Part shown: piece by piece, positions 17,796 through 27,284 of the stretch
Position numbering within the stretch: the first letter of the stretch is position 1
How the letters are laid out: every line of letters starts with the position of its first letter
From: an uncultured Ruminococcus sp.
GTDB lineage: Bacteria > Bacillota > Clostridia > Oscillospirales > Acutalibacteraceae
NCBI GenBank assembly: GCA_944415425.1
Contig: CALYBP010000001.1
Span: forward strand, 1 to 64,000
DNA length: 64,000 nt
Direction of reading: 5' to 3'
The notes under the pieces: generated by a model
What the model was told of the DNA's origin: nothing
Database searches by the model: none
What the model saw: the letters and a program-made list of their open reading frames with translations, nothing else
Translations under genes and position numbers: made by a program

Positions 17796-19031
17796 TTATA
17801 AGTCGCCTATGCGAATTACCGACAGGACTTCAACGCCGTTTTGCTTGAGCGCTTCGGCCTTTTCGATAATTTCTCCATAGGGTATTTCTGTTGTAACGAA
17901 TGCAGCTTCGTCAGAGCTTACACCGTCAATTTTGATTACGCTGATAGCGCCGAAGAGTTTTTCGGCTTTTTTAACAGCATTTTCTCCCTTAACACGGACG
18001 TATGCCGCCGTTTTCGACATCTCAAACGGAATAATGTTATTTGAATTTCCGTCAGCCCAGTAAAGAAATTTTCTTGTTTTAAGGTGCTTGCAGCAGTCCA
18101 CAATATCAGCAACAACTGCGCTTGCAGTAGGAAGTTTTCCTGCGCCCTTTCCGTAGAACACAACATCGCCTGTGCAGTCGCCTCTTACCATAATTCCGTT
18201 AAATTCGTTATCGATATTTGCAAGCTGACTTGCTTTAGGAACAAACATAGGCGCAACGAGAATATCAATTTTACCGTCATCAAGACGTTTTACTCTGCCG
18301 ATTAGCTTAACAACGCAGTTAAACGCTTCGGCATACCTTACATCCTCAAGAGTTATTTTTGTTATACCCTCGGTATGTACCGAATCGGGATAAACATGTC
18401 TGCCGAACGCAAGCGATGCAAGTATGCAGATTTTACGGCACGCATCATGTCCTTCAATGTCAGCAGCAGGATTTCTTTCGGCAAAGCCTAAATCCTGAGC
18501 AAGCTTTAAAGCGTCGTCAAACTGCATTCCGTCTTCTATCATTTTAGTCAGAATAAAGTTTGTTGTTCCGTTAAGAATACCTGCAATCTCATAGACAATG
18601 TTTGCTACGAGACACTGACTCATCGGGCGTATAATCGGAATACCGCCGCCGACCGATGCCTCAAAAAGGAAGTTTACATTTTCTTCCTTTGCAATTTCCA
18701 ATAACTCTGCGCCGTGAGCGGCAACAAGCTCTTTGTTTGAGGTAACAACACTTTTTCCGGATTTTAAACATCGTTTTACATAGTCATAGGCAGGGTTTAA
18801 ACCGCCCATAACTTCAACAACAACCCTTACCTCTCGGTCGTTTATTATGTCGTTAAAATCCTTTGTAAATCTGTCTGCAAGGGGACTGTCGGGAAAATCA
18901 CGCAAGTCAAGAATATACTTAATGTAAATTTCTTCACCGAGACTTGCAAAGAGTTTTTGTTTGTGGGTTGTTAAAATTTCGGCAACTCCCGAACCAACCA
19001 CTCCGTGTCCCATTATCGCTACTGAAACCAT
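17796..19031 (-). CDS. hom: homoserine dehydrogenase with ACT domain
   Basis: This 411-residue enzyme reduces aspartate semialdehyde to homoserine. The N-terminal dinucleotide fold begins MGHGVVGSGVAEIL. The catalytic domain contains the conserved GILNGTTNFILT (about 187-198) and ADIEGHDACRK (about 224). A C-terminal ACT domain (about 340-411) suggests threonine feedback. AGGTTAGGT precedes the ATG. It lies 46 nt after the penicillin-binding protein gene on the same strand with no clear terminator between, so the three genes may share transcripts. Confidence 0.96.
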   Translation of the reverse strand: MVSVAIMGHGVVGSGVAEILTTHKQKLFASLGEEIYIKYILDLRDFPDSPLADRFTKDFNDIINDREVRVVVEVMGGLNPAYDYVKRCLKSGKSVVTSNKELVAAHGAELLEIAKEENVNFLFEASVGGGIPIIRPMSQCLVANIVYEIAGILNGTTNFILTKMIEDGMQFDDALKLAQDLGFAERNPAADIEGHDACRKICILASLAFGRHVYPDSVHTEGITKITLEDVRYAEAFNCVVKLIGRVKRLDDGKIDILVAPMFVPKASQLANIDNEFNGIMVRGDCTGDVVFYGKGAGKLPTASAVVADIVDCCKHLKTRKFLYWADGNSNNIIPFEMSKTAAYVRVKGENAVKKAEKLFGAISVIKIDGVSSDEAAFVTTEIPYGEIIEKAEALKQNGVEVLSVIRIGDL

Positions 19032-19077
19032 ATATTTACCTAACCTTTCAGATTATTTACTGTAAATTAACATACCA

Positions 19078-21483
19078 TCAGGCAATTTCATCGCCGTTTG
19101 ATGAATCTCCGCCGCCGTCTCCTGTATTATCAGCTCCGTCAGCGGGATTGTCGCCGCTGTCGTTGCCGTCAACACCGCTTGAATCGCCTGCGTCAGGCTC
19201 GCTTCCGTGGGCCGCTGAGGCATCTGACGGACTTTCAGAATCGCTGTCGCCGCCCGAATCTGACGAATCTCCGTCTGAGGAGTCACCGCCGTAATCACCG
19301 TAATCAACATTATTGTCTTCGCTGTAATATCCACCCATAGCCGGCATATTATCTTCGGTATAGTATCCGATGTATTTGCCGGTCGGGTTGTCTGTTGTCA
19401 CGAGCAGACCGTTGTAGGGATTATACTGAGCAACCACAAGGTTCGGAGAAAGGGAATAGTCCTTTTGCTCCTTGTCCTCAAGATATTTGCCCATAATATT
19501 CGCAAAGAATTTGGACGCGACAGTTCCTCCGTTGTAACCGATGGTGTCAGGCTGATCGAAGCCGCACCATGTAGCAAGTGTTGCGTACGGTGAAAGTCCG
19601 CAGAACCAAGAGTCTTTGTTGTCGTCAGTTGTACCTGTTTTGCCTAAAATATCCCAGCCTTCAATTTTAGCGTAGCTTGCGTTTGTGTGCGAAAGCTGAG
19701 TGTAGGTCATATTGTAGTTTAAAAGTCTGTTCATAATAGACGCGGTTTCCGCCGAATATGCCTGCTTCGGTATTGCGTCTCTGTTATCAATTATAATATT
19801 GTCCTCAGAGTCCGTCACATAGTAGTAGGTGTAAGGTTCATAGTAAAGACCGCCGTTGCCCATAAATGTGTAAGCTGCTGCCATCTCTCTTACCGAAACG
19901 CCGCCGTTCATACCTCCCATAGTGAGTGCTCCGAGATTTTGACCGTCCTGTTCCGAAAGTTTTGTAAAGCCCATTTTAGTTACGGCCTGTTCGTATACTA
20001 CTGCAGGTCCGCCGACAAGATTTAGGGTCTGCACGGCTGTTGCGTTTGATGAGCGCTCTATTGCGTCAGGAAGTAAAATATTGCCTAAATATCCCGGATA
20101 AGCATTTTTTGGTCCTGTTTCAAGCTCGCCTTCGCTGTTTCTCCAGTTGTCAACAGGTGCGTCGTTTACAAGAGATGAGTAGTAAAGAAATTTGTTATCA
20201 ATAGCATACGGATATACAAGCACGGGCTTAATTGAAGAACCCGGTTGAAGTGTCGAGTGTGTCGCTCTGTCCCATTCAAGAGCCTGTGTTTTTTTCTTTG
20301 AGCTTCCGACTGTTGCGATAACTCTTCCGTCAAAGCCCATAAGCACCGAGCCTATCTGAAGGTCGGGGTCTGTGCTTTTGTCAATATTTTGCGCTTCCTG
20401 TTCAATGTAGTTTTGCATTTTTTCGTCCATTGCACAGTAGATTTTAAGACCCTCTGTATACAGCTTTTCAGACGCTGCGTCCTCACTTATGTTGTAATAC
20501 AAGGCTAAATCTTCTTTTAAGTCATAAAACATCTGGTCGATATACCAGTTTTGCACATAACCGCTGTCGTCATCGTCGTCCTGCGTGTTTTGGAATCCTA
20601 CAAATTCCATTGTTTCGGATTCCTTCATCGCATCATCATACTCGTCTTTGGTGATTTTTCCCTGGTCGTACATTTCGCTTAGCACTACTTCGCGGCGTTC
20701 CTTGTTGTTTTCGGGATAGACGAGCGGATTCCACAAAGAGGGGTTTTGTGTTATTCCTGCTATTGCGGCACATTCTGCGATAGTACAGTCGGTTATGCTT
20801 TTGTCAAAATAAAGCTGTGCGGCAGCTTCAACGCCCTGACAGTTATTTCCGAAGTTTACGACATTGAGATATGCCTCAAGAATCTGATCTTTCGTATATT
20901 CGTTTTCGAGGTTTAATGCCTTGCATATTTCACGAATCTTACGGTTTATTGAAACCTCGTTGTCATCGGTAATGTTTTTTATGAGCTGCTGAGTGATGGT
21001 TGAACCGCCGTAAGTGTCCGCACCCGTGGCAAGATTTACTACGGCAGACAGCGTTCTTGTCCAATCAACTCCGTGGTGGTCATAAAAACGCTTGTCCTCA
21101 ATAGCTACAACGGCATCTTTCATTGCCTTCGGGATATTTTGGTTATCAACCCAAATACGGTTTTCGGTACTGTAAAGAGTTTGATATTCTTTAAATTCAC
21201 CCGTATCATCATCTTTAATGTAGATAAAGCTTGTCTGGTTAAGGGATTTTGCCTTTAAATCTATACCCGTAGGTTCCGAAGCAAGTGTAAATACATATAT
21301 TGCGAAAGAAATCCCCGTAATAAAAAGTGCCACGAAGCAGATTGTAAAGGCTGTCAAAAGAAATTTGCCTATCGCCTTAAAGGTTCTTTTTACACCGCGT
21401 TCGTTTTTTTCTCTTGCGATATTTGCAGACTCAGGGTTTTTTTCCGTGTATCTGCTTATATCTGTTTCCCGTTTATTGCGCAT
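19078..21483 (-). CDS. class A penicillin-binding protein with acidic low-complexity tail
   Basis: This 801-residue bifunctional peptidoglycan synthase begins with a cytoplasmic basic segment and one membrane helix (about 35-63). The glycosyltransferase 51 domain has EDKRFYDHHGVDW and GGSTITQQLIKN (about 135-190). The transpeptidase domain has the active-site serine in GSSIKP (about 420), SSN (about 488) and KTGTT (about 615). The last ~85 residues are almost entirely Asp, Ser and Gly, a flexible, strongly negative extracellular tail. AAGGAG precedes the ATG at 21483. It polymerises and cross-links glycan strands. Confidence 0.95.
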   Translation of the reverse strand: MRNKRETDISRYTEKNPESANIAREKNERGVKRTFKAIGKFLLTAFTICFVALFITGISFAIYVFTLASEPTGIDLKAKSLNQTSFIYIKDDDTGEFKEYQTLYSTENRIWVDNQNIPKAMKDAVVAIEDKRFYDHHGVDWTRTLSAVVNLATGADTYGGSTITQQLIKNITDDNEVSINRKIREICKALNLENEYTKDQILEAYLNVVNFGNNCQGVEAAAQLYFDKSITDCTIAECAAIAGITQNPSLWNPLVYPENNKERREVVLSEMYDQGKITKDEYDDAMKESETMEFVGFQNTQDDDDDSGYVQNWYIDQMFYDLKEDLALYYNISEDAASEKLYTEGLKIYCAMDEKMQNYIEQEAQNIDKSTDPDLQIGSVLMGFDGRVIATVGSSKKKTQALEWDRATHSTLQPGSSIKPVLVYPYAIDNKFLYYSSLVNDAPVDNWRNSEGELETGPKNAYPGYLGNILLPDAIERSSNATAVQTLNLVGGPAVVYEQAVTKMGFTKLSEQDGQNLGALTMGGMNGGVSVREMAAAYTFMGNGGLYYEPYTYYYVTDSEDNIIIDNRDAIPKQAYSAETASIMNRLLNYNMTYTQLSHTNASYAKIEGWDILGKTGTTDDNKDSWFCGLSPYATLATWCGFDQPDTIGYNGGTVASKFFANIMGKYLEDKEQKDYSLSPNLVVAQYNPYNGLLVTTDNPTGKYIGYYTEDNMPAMGGYYSEDNNVDYGDYGGDSSDGDSSDSGGDSDSESPSDASAAHGSEPDAGDSSGVDGNDSGDNPADGADNTGDGGGDSSNGDEIA

Positions 21484-21806
21484 ATTAACTCCTTGCGGCG
21501 CTATTCGCCGAAATTCAAAAGCCAAGTGTATTTATAAAGATTTATACGTTATTAATTCTGTTTGCCGAGTATGCCGTAAAGTATACTATTAATAGATATT
21601 ATAGCACTTCAAAAGCAAAAAATAAATATGTTAAAATAAATTTTTGTTAAAAAATATGTAAATATAAAGCTGGTTTTTTATGAAAAATCGTGAATATGAA
21701 GCAATTTTCGGGATAAAATATGCGTAAAGCTTTATTTTTAAAAGACAAAAATAAGGCAAAATACGATGTGTGCAGACGAGAAAAGCTTTATCAAAGGAAT
21801 GATTTT
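21484..21806. promoter_or_regulatory. divergent intergenic region between the PBP gene and a small secreted protein
   Basis: This 323-bp AT-rich spacer must contain the promoters of both divergent genes. AT-rich blocks near 21575-21605 and 21655-21720 are candidates. No convincing -35/-10 pair, riboswitch or additional gene was identified. Confidence 0.4.
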
Positions 21807-22121
21807 ATGAAAAAACTTGTATTGATAACAGGGATAATTTTAATGTTATGTCTTTTTACAAGTGTTTACGCTTCCGTTCCGGAAAATATAAATACCAGTA
21901 CAAACACTCAAACGCTTGACAAAACGGAAACCGATGTTTTTGTTATGAAATCAGAGAATAACCGTATTGTAGTATACAAAAAAGGTGAATCTGCGCCGTT
22001 TATCAAAACCGACACCCTTGTAAGCTCTCTGCCCAGGGGAGATATACCGCTGCTTGAAAAAGGGATAGAGATAAATGGGGAAAAGAATCTGCAAAAAGCA
22101 TTGGAGGATTTTTGCAGTTAA
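21807..22121 (+). CDS. small secreted protein resembling the BofC C-terminal domain
   Basis: This 104-residue protein has a signal peptide (about 1-23). Its short domain reads VFVMKSENNRIVVYKKGE, then LVSSLPRGDIPLLEKGIEI and a terminal ALEDFCS. The pattern of two strands, LPxxD, GIxI and a final LEDxCS is one I associate with a clostridial family likened to the C-terminal domain of BofC, a forespore intermembrane protein. That assignment is from memory and tentative. The ATG at 21807 follows AAAGGA. The fab operon begins ~190 bp downstream with its own promoter. Confidence 0.6.
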   Translation: MKKLVLITGIILMLCLFTSVYASVPENINTSTNTQTLDKTETDVFVMKSENNRIVVYKKGESAPFIKTDTLVSSLPRGDIPLLEKGIEINGEKNLQKALEDFCS

Positions 22122-22152
22122 GGTATAACACGCTAAAAATTTAACATATATA

Positions 22153-22181
22153 TTGACTTTTAGCCTCTTTTGCGGTACTAT
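22153..22181 (+). promoter_or_regulatory. sigma-A promoter of the fatty acid synthesis operon
   Basis: TTGACT (22153-22158), a 17-bp spacer and TACTAT (22176-22181). A short dyad ACTAT-N14-ATAGT begins at the -10 box (about 22177-22200) and could be an operator. It does not match the FapR or FabT consensus I know. Confidence 0.65.
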
Positions 22182-22309
22182 TTATCTAATATGCCATAGT
22201 ATGAAATTTTTATGGGCGCGGTTGTTGCGGCAATGATTGTATGATGAAATCTTGCAAATTTGTTTGCAGCAACAAACCGCATTATTATGCAAAAAAGGAG
22301 AATGTACAT

Positions 22310-23260
22310 ATGATTTCTACCGTTATCGACCAATCTCTTGGTCTTGAGTTTCCTATTTTTCAGGGAGGAATGGCTTGGGTTGCCGACGCTTCCCTGGCGG
22401 CAGGCGTATCAAACGCCGGCGGACTCGGACTTATTGCGGCAATGAATTCAAACGGTGAACAGCTCCGTGCGGAGATACGCAAATGCAGAGAGCTTACCGA
22501 TAAGCCTTTCGGAGTAAACATAATGCTTATGAGTCCTTATGCGCAGGAAGTGGCGGATGTCGTTGTTGAGGAGGGCGTAAAGGTAGTTACTACCGGAGCA
22601 GGCAATCCCGGAAAATATATGCCTAAATGGCTTGAGGCGGGAATAAAGGTTATTCCTGTTATTCCGAGCGTAGCTCTTGCGAGAAAAATGGAAAAGAACG
22701 GAGCGTTTGCTGTTATCGCAGAGGGCGGCGAATCGGGCGGTCATGTAGGTGATCTTACCACAATGGCGCTTGTGCCGCAGGTTGTAGACGCTGTTTCCAT
22801 TCCTGTAATTGCGGCAGGCGGAATCGCAGACGGAAGGCAAATTGCCGCTGCGTTTATGCTTGGAGCGGTAGGTGTTCAGGTAGGAACAAGATTTCTTGTT
22901 GCAAAGGAATGTACAATAGCTCAGGCATATAAGGACAAAATCATAAAGGCTAAGGACATTGATACGGTGGTGACAGGAAAACGACTCGGTCATCCGGTTC
23001 GTTCAATCAGAAACGCATTTACCCGCGAATACACAAAGGCAGAATACAACTCGTCTGAGTTTTCTGATGAAGAGCTCGAAAAGATGGGTGTAGGCACTCT
23101 CAGACTTGCTGCAAGAGAGGGAGATGTATCAAACGGCACCGTTCTTGCAGGTCAGGTTGCGGCTATGGTTAAAAAGGAACAGACTGCCCGTGAAATGATT
23201 GTTGAGATGTTCGCACAGGCAGAAGAAGTATTGAACGGAGCGACAAAATGGGTAAAATAG
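22310..23260 (+). CDS. fabK: enoyl-ACP reductase II, FMN-dependent
   Basis: This 316-residue TIM-barrel flavoprotein of the nitronate monooxygenase/FabK family catalyses the last reduction of each fatty acid elongation cycle. Visible marks are PIFQGGMAWVAD at the N-terminus, AGGLGLIAA, AEGGESGGHVG (about 142-152), and the phosphate-binding AAGGIADGRQIAAAFMLGA (about 174-192). The ATG at 22310 follows AAGGAG; the longer open frame upstream has no ribosome site. It is the first gene of the operon and overlaps fabD by 13 nt. FabK-type reductases are generally insensitive to triclosan. Confidence 0.93.
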   Translation: MISTVIDQSLGLEFPIFQGGMAWVADASLAAGVSNAGGLGLIAAMNSNGEQLRAEIRKCRELTDKPFGVNIMLMSPYAQEVADVVVEEGVKVVTTGAGNPGKYMPKWLEAGIKVIPVIPSVALARKMEKNGAFAVIAEGGESGGHVGDLTTMALVPQVVDAVSIPVIAAGGIADGRQIAAAFMLGAVGVQVGTRFLVAKECTIAQAYKDKIIKAKDIDTVVTGKRLGHPVRSIRNAFTREYTKAEYNSSEFSDEELEKMGVGTLRLAAREGDVSNGTVLAGQVAAMVKKEQTAREMIVEMFAQAEEVLNGATKWVK

Positions 23261-24150
23261 CATTTGTTTTTTCAGGACAGGGAGCTCAGTACAGCGGGAT
23301 GGGCAAGGAGCTTTATGAGGCTTCTCCCGCGGCAAAAGCAGTTTTCGATATGGCAGACGGTATAAGGGAAAACACATCTAAGCAGTGCTTTGAGGGCAGT
23401 GCCGAGGAGCTTTGCAAAACGGTAAATACTCAGCCTTGTGTTTTTACCGTAGATCTTGCGGCGGCGTACGCAGTTGTTGAAAAGGGAATAAAGCCGGACT
23501 GTGTTGCGGGATTTTCACTCGGCGAAATAGCTGCTCTTGCTTTCTCAAAAATGCTTTCTGACGAAGAGGCATTTAAGCTTGTTTGCAAAAGAGGCGAGCT
23601 TATGGATAAGGCGGCAAATGAAAATCCGGGCGCAATGGCGGCAGTAATGAAGCTTTCCGCTGAAAAAATCGAGGAAATTTGCAAAGGTTTTGACAGAACA
23701 TATCCCGTAAACTATAATTCTCCCGCGCAGACGGTTGTTGCTACCACAAGCAAAAACGCAGACGCGTTTTGCGAAGCGATAAAGAATGAGGGAGGAAGAG
23801 CAAAGCTGCTTGCGGTAAGCGGCGCGTTCCATTCTCCGTTTATGGCAGAGGCTGCAAATGGACTTGAGGAATATATGAAATCTGTCGAGCTTTCAAATCC
23901 GCAAACCGTTATATATTCCGATGTGACCGCAAAGCCTTATGAGGGCGATTTTAAGGCTCTTGTAAAAGCACAGGTCGAAAGCCCTGTAAGATGGCAGTCT
24001 ATCATTGAAAATATGATTGCCGACGGAGTAGATACATTTATTGAGGTCGGCGTTGGTAAAACCTTGACAGGATTGATTAAAAGAATTAACTCCGATGTTA
24101 AAGCGTTCAAGGTTGAAACACCGTCTGACATCGATGCTTTGGAAATATAA
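23248..24150 (+). CDS. fabD: malonyl-CoA:ACP transacylase
   Basis: This 300-residue acyltransferase loads malonyl groups onto acyl carrier protein. It opens with FVFSGQGAQYSGMGKELYE. The nucleophilic serine lies in GFSLGEIAAL (about residues 88-97), and the partner histidine is in GAFHSPFM (about 192). It overlaps the end of fabK by 13 nt, so translation is probably coupled. The length is typical. Confidence 0.96.
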   Translation: MGKIAFVFSGQGAQYSGMGKELYEASPAAKAVFDMADGIRENTSKQCFEGSAEELCKTVNTQPCVFTVDLAAAYAVVEKGIKPDCVAGFSLGEIAALAFSKMLSDEEAFKLVCKRGELMDKAANENPGAMAAVMKLSAEKIEEICKGFDRTYPVNYNSPAQTVVATTSKNADAFCEAIKNEGGRAKLLAVSGAFHSPFMAEAANGLEEYMKSVELSNPQTVIYSDVTAKPYEGDFKALVKAQVESPVRWQSIIENMIADGVDTFIEVGVGKTLTGLIKRINSDVKAFKVETPSDIDALEI

Positions 24151-24219
24151 ATTGAATAAAAAAAGTTAAAAATGCTTGAAAATGCGTGCTGAAAAAAGCA
24201 GGTATTCGGAGGAAAAGTT

Positions 24220-24963
24220 ATGGATTTTACAAATAAAACTGCCGTTGTAACGGGCGGCTCAAGAGGAATAGGACTTGAAATAGCATCAAAACTTGCAAAG
24301 GGAGGAGCAAATATTGCAATCCTCTATGTCGGTGATGAAAGCGAGGGTATTAAGGCAAAGGAGGAGCTTTCAAAGTACGGTACAAAGGTTGAGCAGTATT
24401 TTTGCGATGTATCTGATTTTGGGGCTTCCAAAGAAGTTGTCGAAAAGATCATTGAGGATTTCGGCGGCATTGATATTCTCATCAATAATGCCGGAATTAC
24501 CCGTGACAAGCTTGTTCTCAATATGGATGAAAAGGATTTTGACGCAGTAATAAATGTAAACCTTAAGGGTACATTTAATATGATAAAGCACACCTACAAG
24601 CATTTTATGAAAAAACGCTACGGAAGAATTGTGAGCACTTCTTCTGTTGTCGGTATTATGGGTAATGCGGGACAAGCTAATTATTCAGCGTCAAAGGCGG
24701 GTATCATAGGACTTACGAAGTCTGTCGCAAGAGAACTTGCAGGCAGAGGAGTGACGGTTAACGCAGTTGCTCCCGGTTATATTGCAACGGAAATGACAAA
24801 TGTCCTTTCAGACAAGGTTAAGGACGCAATGAAAGCGCAGATTCCCGCAAAGCGTATAGGAACGACTGAGGATGTAGCTAATGTTGTGGCATTTCTTTGC
24901 TCGGATGAGGCTGCGTATGTTACCGGAGAGGTAATCAAGGTTGACGGCGGGCTTGCAATGTAA
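24220..24963 (+). CDS. fabG: 3-oxoacyl-ACP reductase
   Basis: This 247-residue short-chain dehydrogenase reduces beta-ketoacyl-ACP with NADPH. The cofactor loop TGGSRGIGLEIA (about 11-22), NNAG (about 89-92), the catalytic serines near STSSVVG and the YSASK motif (about 153-157) are all present. The C-terminus VTGEVIKVDGGLAM is typical. CGGAGGAAAA precedes the ATG. Confidence 0.97.
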   Translation: MDFTNKTAVVTGGSRGIGLEIASKLAKGGANIAILYVGDESEGIKAKEELSKYGTKVEQYFCDVSDFGASKEVVEKIIEDFGGIDILINNAGITRDKLVLNMDEKDFDAVINVNLKGTFNMIKHTYKHFMKKRYGRIVSTSSVVGIMGNAGQANYSASKAGIIGLTKSVARELAGRGVTVNAVAPGYIATEMTNVLSDKVKDAMKAQIPAKRIGTTEDVANVVAFLCSDEAAYVTGEVIKVDGGLAM

Positions 24964-25040
24964 TTTGCTTATTACAGGTTTAAGAACTTGTGAATGCTGT
25001 TCTTACAACAAAATTACTGACACTAAAATCGGAGGAAACT

Positions 25041-26270
25041 ATGAGCAGAAGAGTAGTAGTAACCGGACTGGGCGTAATAACACCGGTCGGAAACGATGTA
25101 GATACAATGTGGAAGAATATGACCGACGGCGTGTGCGGCATTGAAACAATTACGGATTTTGATACAAGCGAACTGAAGGTTCATATTGCCGGAACAATAA
25201 AGGATTTTGACGCCGAAAAGTATATAGAAAAAAAAGAGATAAGAAAGCTTGACCTCTATTCTCAGTACGCCATCGCAGCTGCTCAGCAGGCTGTTGACGA
25301 CAGCGGTATTATCGGAAAAATCGACGAAAACCGTTTCGGTGTGTATATAGGCGCAGGTATAGGCGGACTTCATACATTTGAGAAAAATACATTGGCAATG
25401 GAGCACGGCGGCGCAAGGAAGGTTTCTCCTTTCTTTATTCCGATGATGATAGGTAATATCGCAACCGGTAATGTGGCTATCAGATTTAAGGCAAAGGGTG
25501 CGTCACTCTCCGTGATGAGTGCGTGTGCAACCGGTACCAACTCAATAGGCGAGGCATTTCATGCCGTAAAGGACGGATATGTTGACGCAGTAATCGCAGG
25601 CGGCACGGAAGCTGTTATCTCGCCTCTTACCATTGCAGGTTTTCAAAATATTAAGGCTCTCTCAACAAATCCCGACCCCAAAAAGGCTTCACGCCCGTTT
25701 GACAAGGATCGTGACGGCTTTATTATGGCAGACGGAGCAGGCATGCTTATTCTTGAGGAGTATGAACACGCAAAAGCAAGAGGGGCTAAGATTTATGCTG
25801 AATTTTGCGGTTACGGAAATACATGTGACGCTCACCATGTTACTGCCCCCGACCCCGAGGGTGCAGGCCTTGCAAGAGCTATTAAAATTGCTTTTGAGGA
25901 AGCAAATGTTTCGGACGATGCAGAAATCTATATCAATGCTCACGGAACAAGTACGCATCTTAACGATTTGACGGAAACCATGGCGATAAAAACAGCCCTC
26001 GGCAAAAAGGCATATGACGTAAACATAAGCTCAACAAAGTCTATGACAGGTCATATGCTCGGAGCAACGGGTGCGGTTGAAGCCATTGCGGCAATCAAGG
26101 CCATTGAAACCGGAGTAATTCCTCCGACAATTAACCTTGACCAGCCTGACGAGGGGCTTGATCTTAATTATACTCCGAACAAGGCTGTAAAAAGAGCCAT
26201 AAATGTTGCGGCATCAACAAACCTCGGCTTCGGCGGACACGATGCCTGCGTTGTGTTTAAAAAGATTTAA
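25041..26270 (+). CDS. fabF: 3-oxoacyl-ACP synthase II
   Basis: This 409-residue condensing enzyme elongates acyl-ACP with malonyl-ACP. The catalytic cysteine is in MSACATGTNSIGEA (about 163) and the two histidines are in NAHGTST (about 302) and SMTGHMLGATGAVE (about 339). The C-terminal NLGFGGHDACVVF is typical. The ATG at 25041 follows GGAGGAAACT; an in-frame upstream start has no ribosome site. The operon contains this KAS II but no fabH. Confidence 0.97.
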   Translation: MSRRVVVTGLGVITPVGNDVDTMWKNMTDGVCGIETITDFDTSELKVHIAGTIKDFDAEKYIEKKEIRKLDLYSQYAIAAAQQAVDDSGIIGKIDENRFGVYIGAGIGGLHTFEKNTLAMEHGGARKVSPFFIPMMIGNIATGNVAIRFKAKGASLSVMSACATGTNSIGEAFHAVKDGYVDAVIAGGTEAVISPLTIAGFQNIKALSTNPDPKKASRPFDKDRDGFIMADGAGMLILEEYEHAKARGAKIYAEFCGYGNTCDAHHVTAPDPEGAGLARAIKIAFEEANVSDDAEIYINAHGTSTHLNDLTETMAIKTALGKKAYDVNISSTKSMTGHMLGATGAVEAIAAIKAIETGVIPPTINLDQPDEGLDLNYTPNKAVKRAINVAASTNLGFGGHDACVVFKKI

Positions 26271-26288
26271 TCTGAAAGGGCGTAGCAT

Positions 26289-26741
26289 ATGTATAGTTTA
26301 GATGAAATAAAAGAGTTTATAAAAGTTCTTGAGGACTCATCGCTTTCTGTTTTAGAGCTTCAAAAAGAGGACGGTTCAAAGATCCGTATTGAAAAACCTC
26401 AGACAGCGCAGCAGGTAGTAAGCAATGCTGTTTCCGCAGCAGCGGCAGCACCATGTGCACCTGCACGTTCAACAGAACCCGCTGCCGTTCAGGCCGCAGC
26501 GGAAGCCTCAAAAACTATTGATGCACCCATTGTCGGCGTGTTCTATGCGGCGTCCGCTCCCGGAAAGGCTCCTTTTGTAAGCGTCGGCAAAAAAGTGAAG
26601 AAAGGCGACGTTGTCTGCATAATAGAGGCTATGAAGTGTATGAATGAGATTCAGGCGGAAGAGGACGGCGAAATTGCTGAAATCCTCGTTAATGACGGAG
26701 ACCTTGTTGAATACGGTCAGCCCCTCTTTAAAATAAACTAA
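26289..26741 (+). CDS. accB: acetyl-CoA carboxylase biotin carboxyl carrier protein
   Basis: This 150-residue protein has an N-terminal helical segment, an Ala/Pro-rich flexible linker (about 45-78) and a C-terminal biotinyl domain. The biotinylated lysine lies in EAMKCMNEI (about 116-124); the usual EAMKMM is altered to KCM, with the lysine kept. It carries CO2 between AccC and AccAD. It starts 19 nt after fabF. Confidence 0.96.
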   Translation: MYSLDEIKEFIKVLEDSSLSVLELQKEDGSKIRIEKPQTAQQVVSNAVSAAAAAPCAPARSTEPAAVQAAAEASKTIDAPIVGVFYAASAPGKAPFVSVGKKVKKGDVVCIIEAMKCMNEIQAEEDGEIAEILVNDGDLVEYGQPLFKIN

Positions 26742-26819
26742 AATTGAGCGTGTTTTTACCCCTGTGTTTTAAGTTGATTAAAACGCGGGGAAGAGCTTAA
26801 TTTTCAAGGAGAAATGATT

Positions 26820-27242
26820 ATGCTTAATCAGGAAGAAATCAAAAAAATACTTCCCCACCGTGATAATATGCTTCTCGTTGAGGAAGCAGAAAGCGTTGAC
26901 GAGAACACGGCAAAGGGAAGATATACAATTAAGGGCGATGAGTTCTTTTTGCAGGGACATTTTCCCGGTAATCCTGTGGTTCCGGGCGTAATACTCTGCG
27001 AGATGATGGGACAGGCAAGCTGTTGTTTGCTTGCAGACAAAGTAAAAAACTGCACGCCTTATTTTACAAAGATGAACAATGTAAAATTCAAAAGCCCTGT
27101 TAAACCCGGAGATACACTTGAGAGCGTATGTACTTTGACAAGGAGCAGGGGGGCGTTCTATTTTATTGATGCCAAAGGATATGTTGACGGAAAGCTGTGC
27201 GTGAGCGCTGAGCTTTCGTTTGCTCTTATCGAAAACAAATAA
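26820..27242 (+). CDS. fabZ: 3-hydroxyacyl-ACP dehydratase
   Basis: This 140-residue hot-dog-fold dehydratase contains LPHRDNMLLV near the N-terminus. The catalytic histidine segment is GHFPGNPVVPGVILCEMMGQA (about 46-66). AAGGAG is correctly spaced to the second ATG at 26820; the ATG at 26814 is too close. It removes water from 3-hydroxyacyl-ACP before FabK acts. No fabA or fabM is nearby. Confidence 0.95.
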   Translation: MLNQEEIKKILPHRDNMLLVEEAESVDENTAKGRYTIKGDEFFLQGHFPGNPVVPGVILCEMMGQASCCLLADKVKNCTPYFTKMNNVKFKSPVKPGDTLESVCTLTRSRGAFYFIDAKGYVDGKLCVSAELSFALIENK

Positions 27243-27284
27243 GACCCCGTTTTAAATATGCAATAATTAATTGGAAGTGAAATG

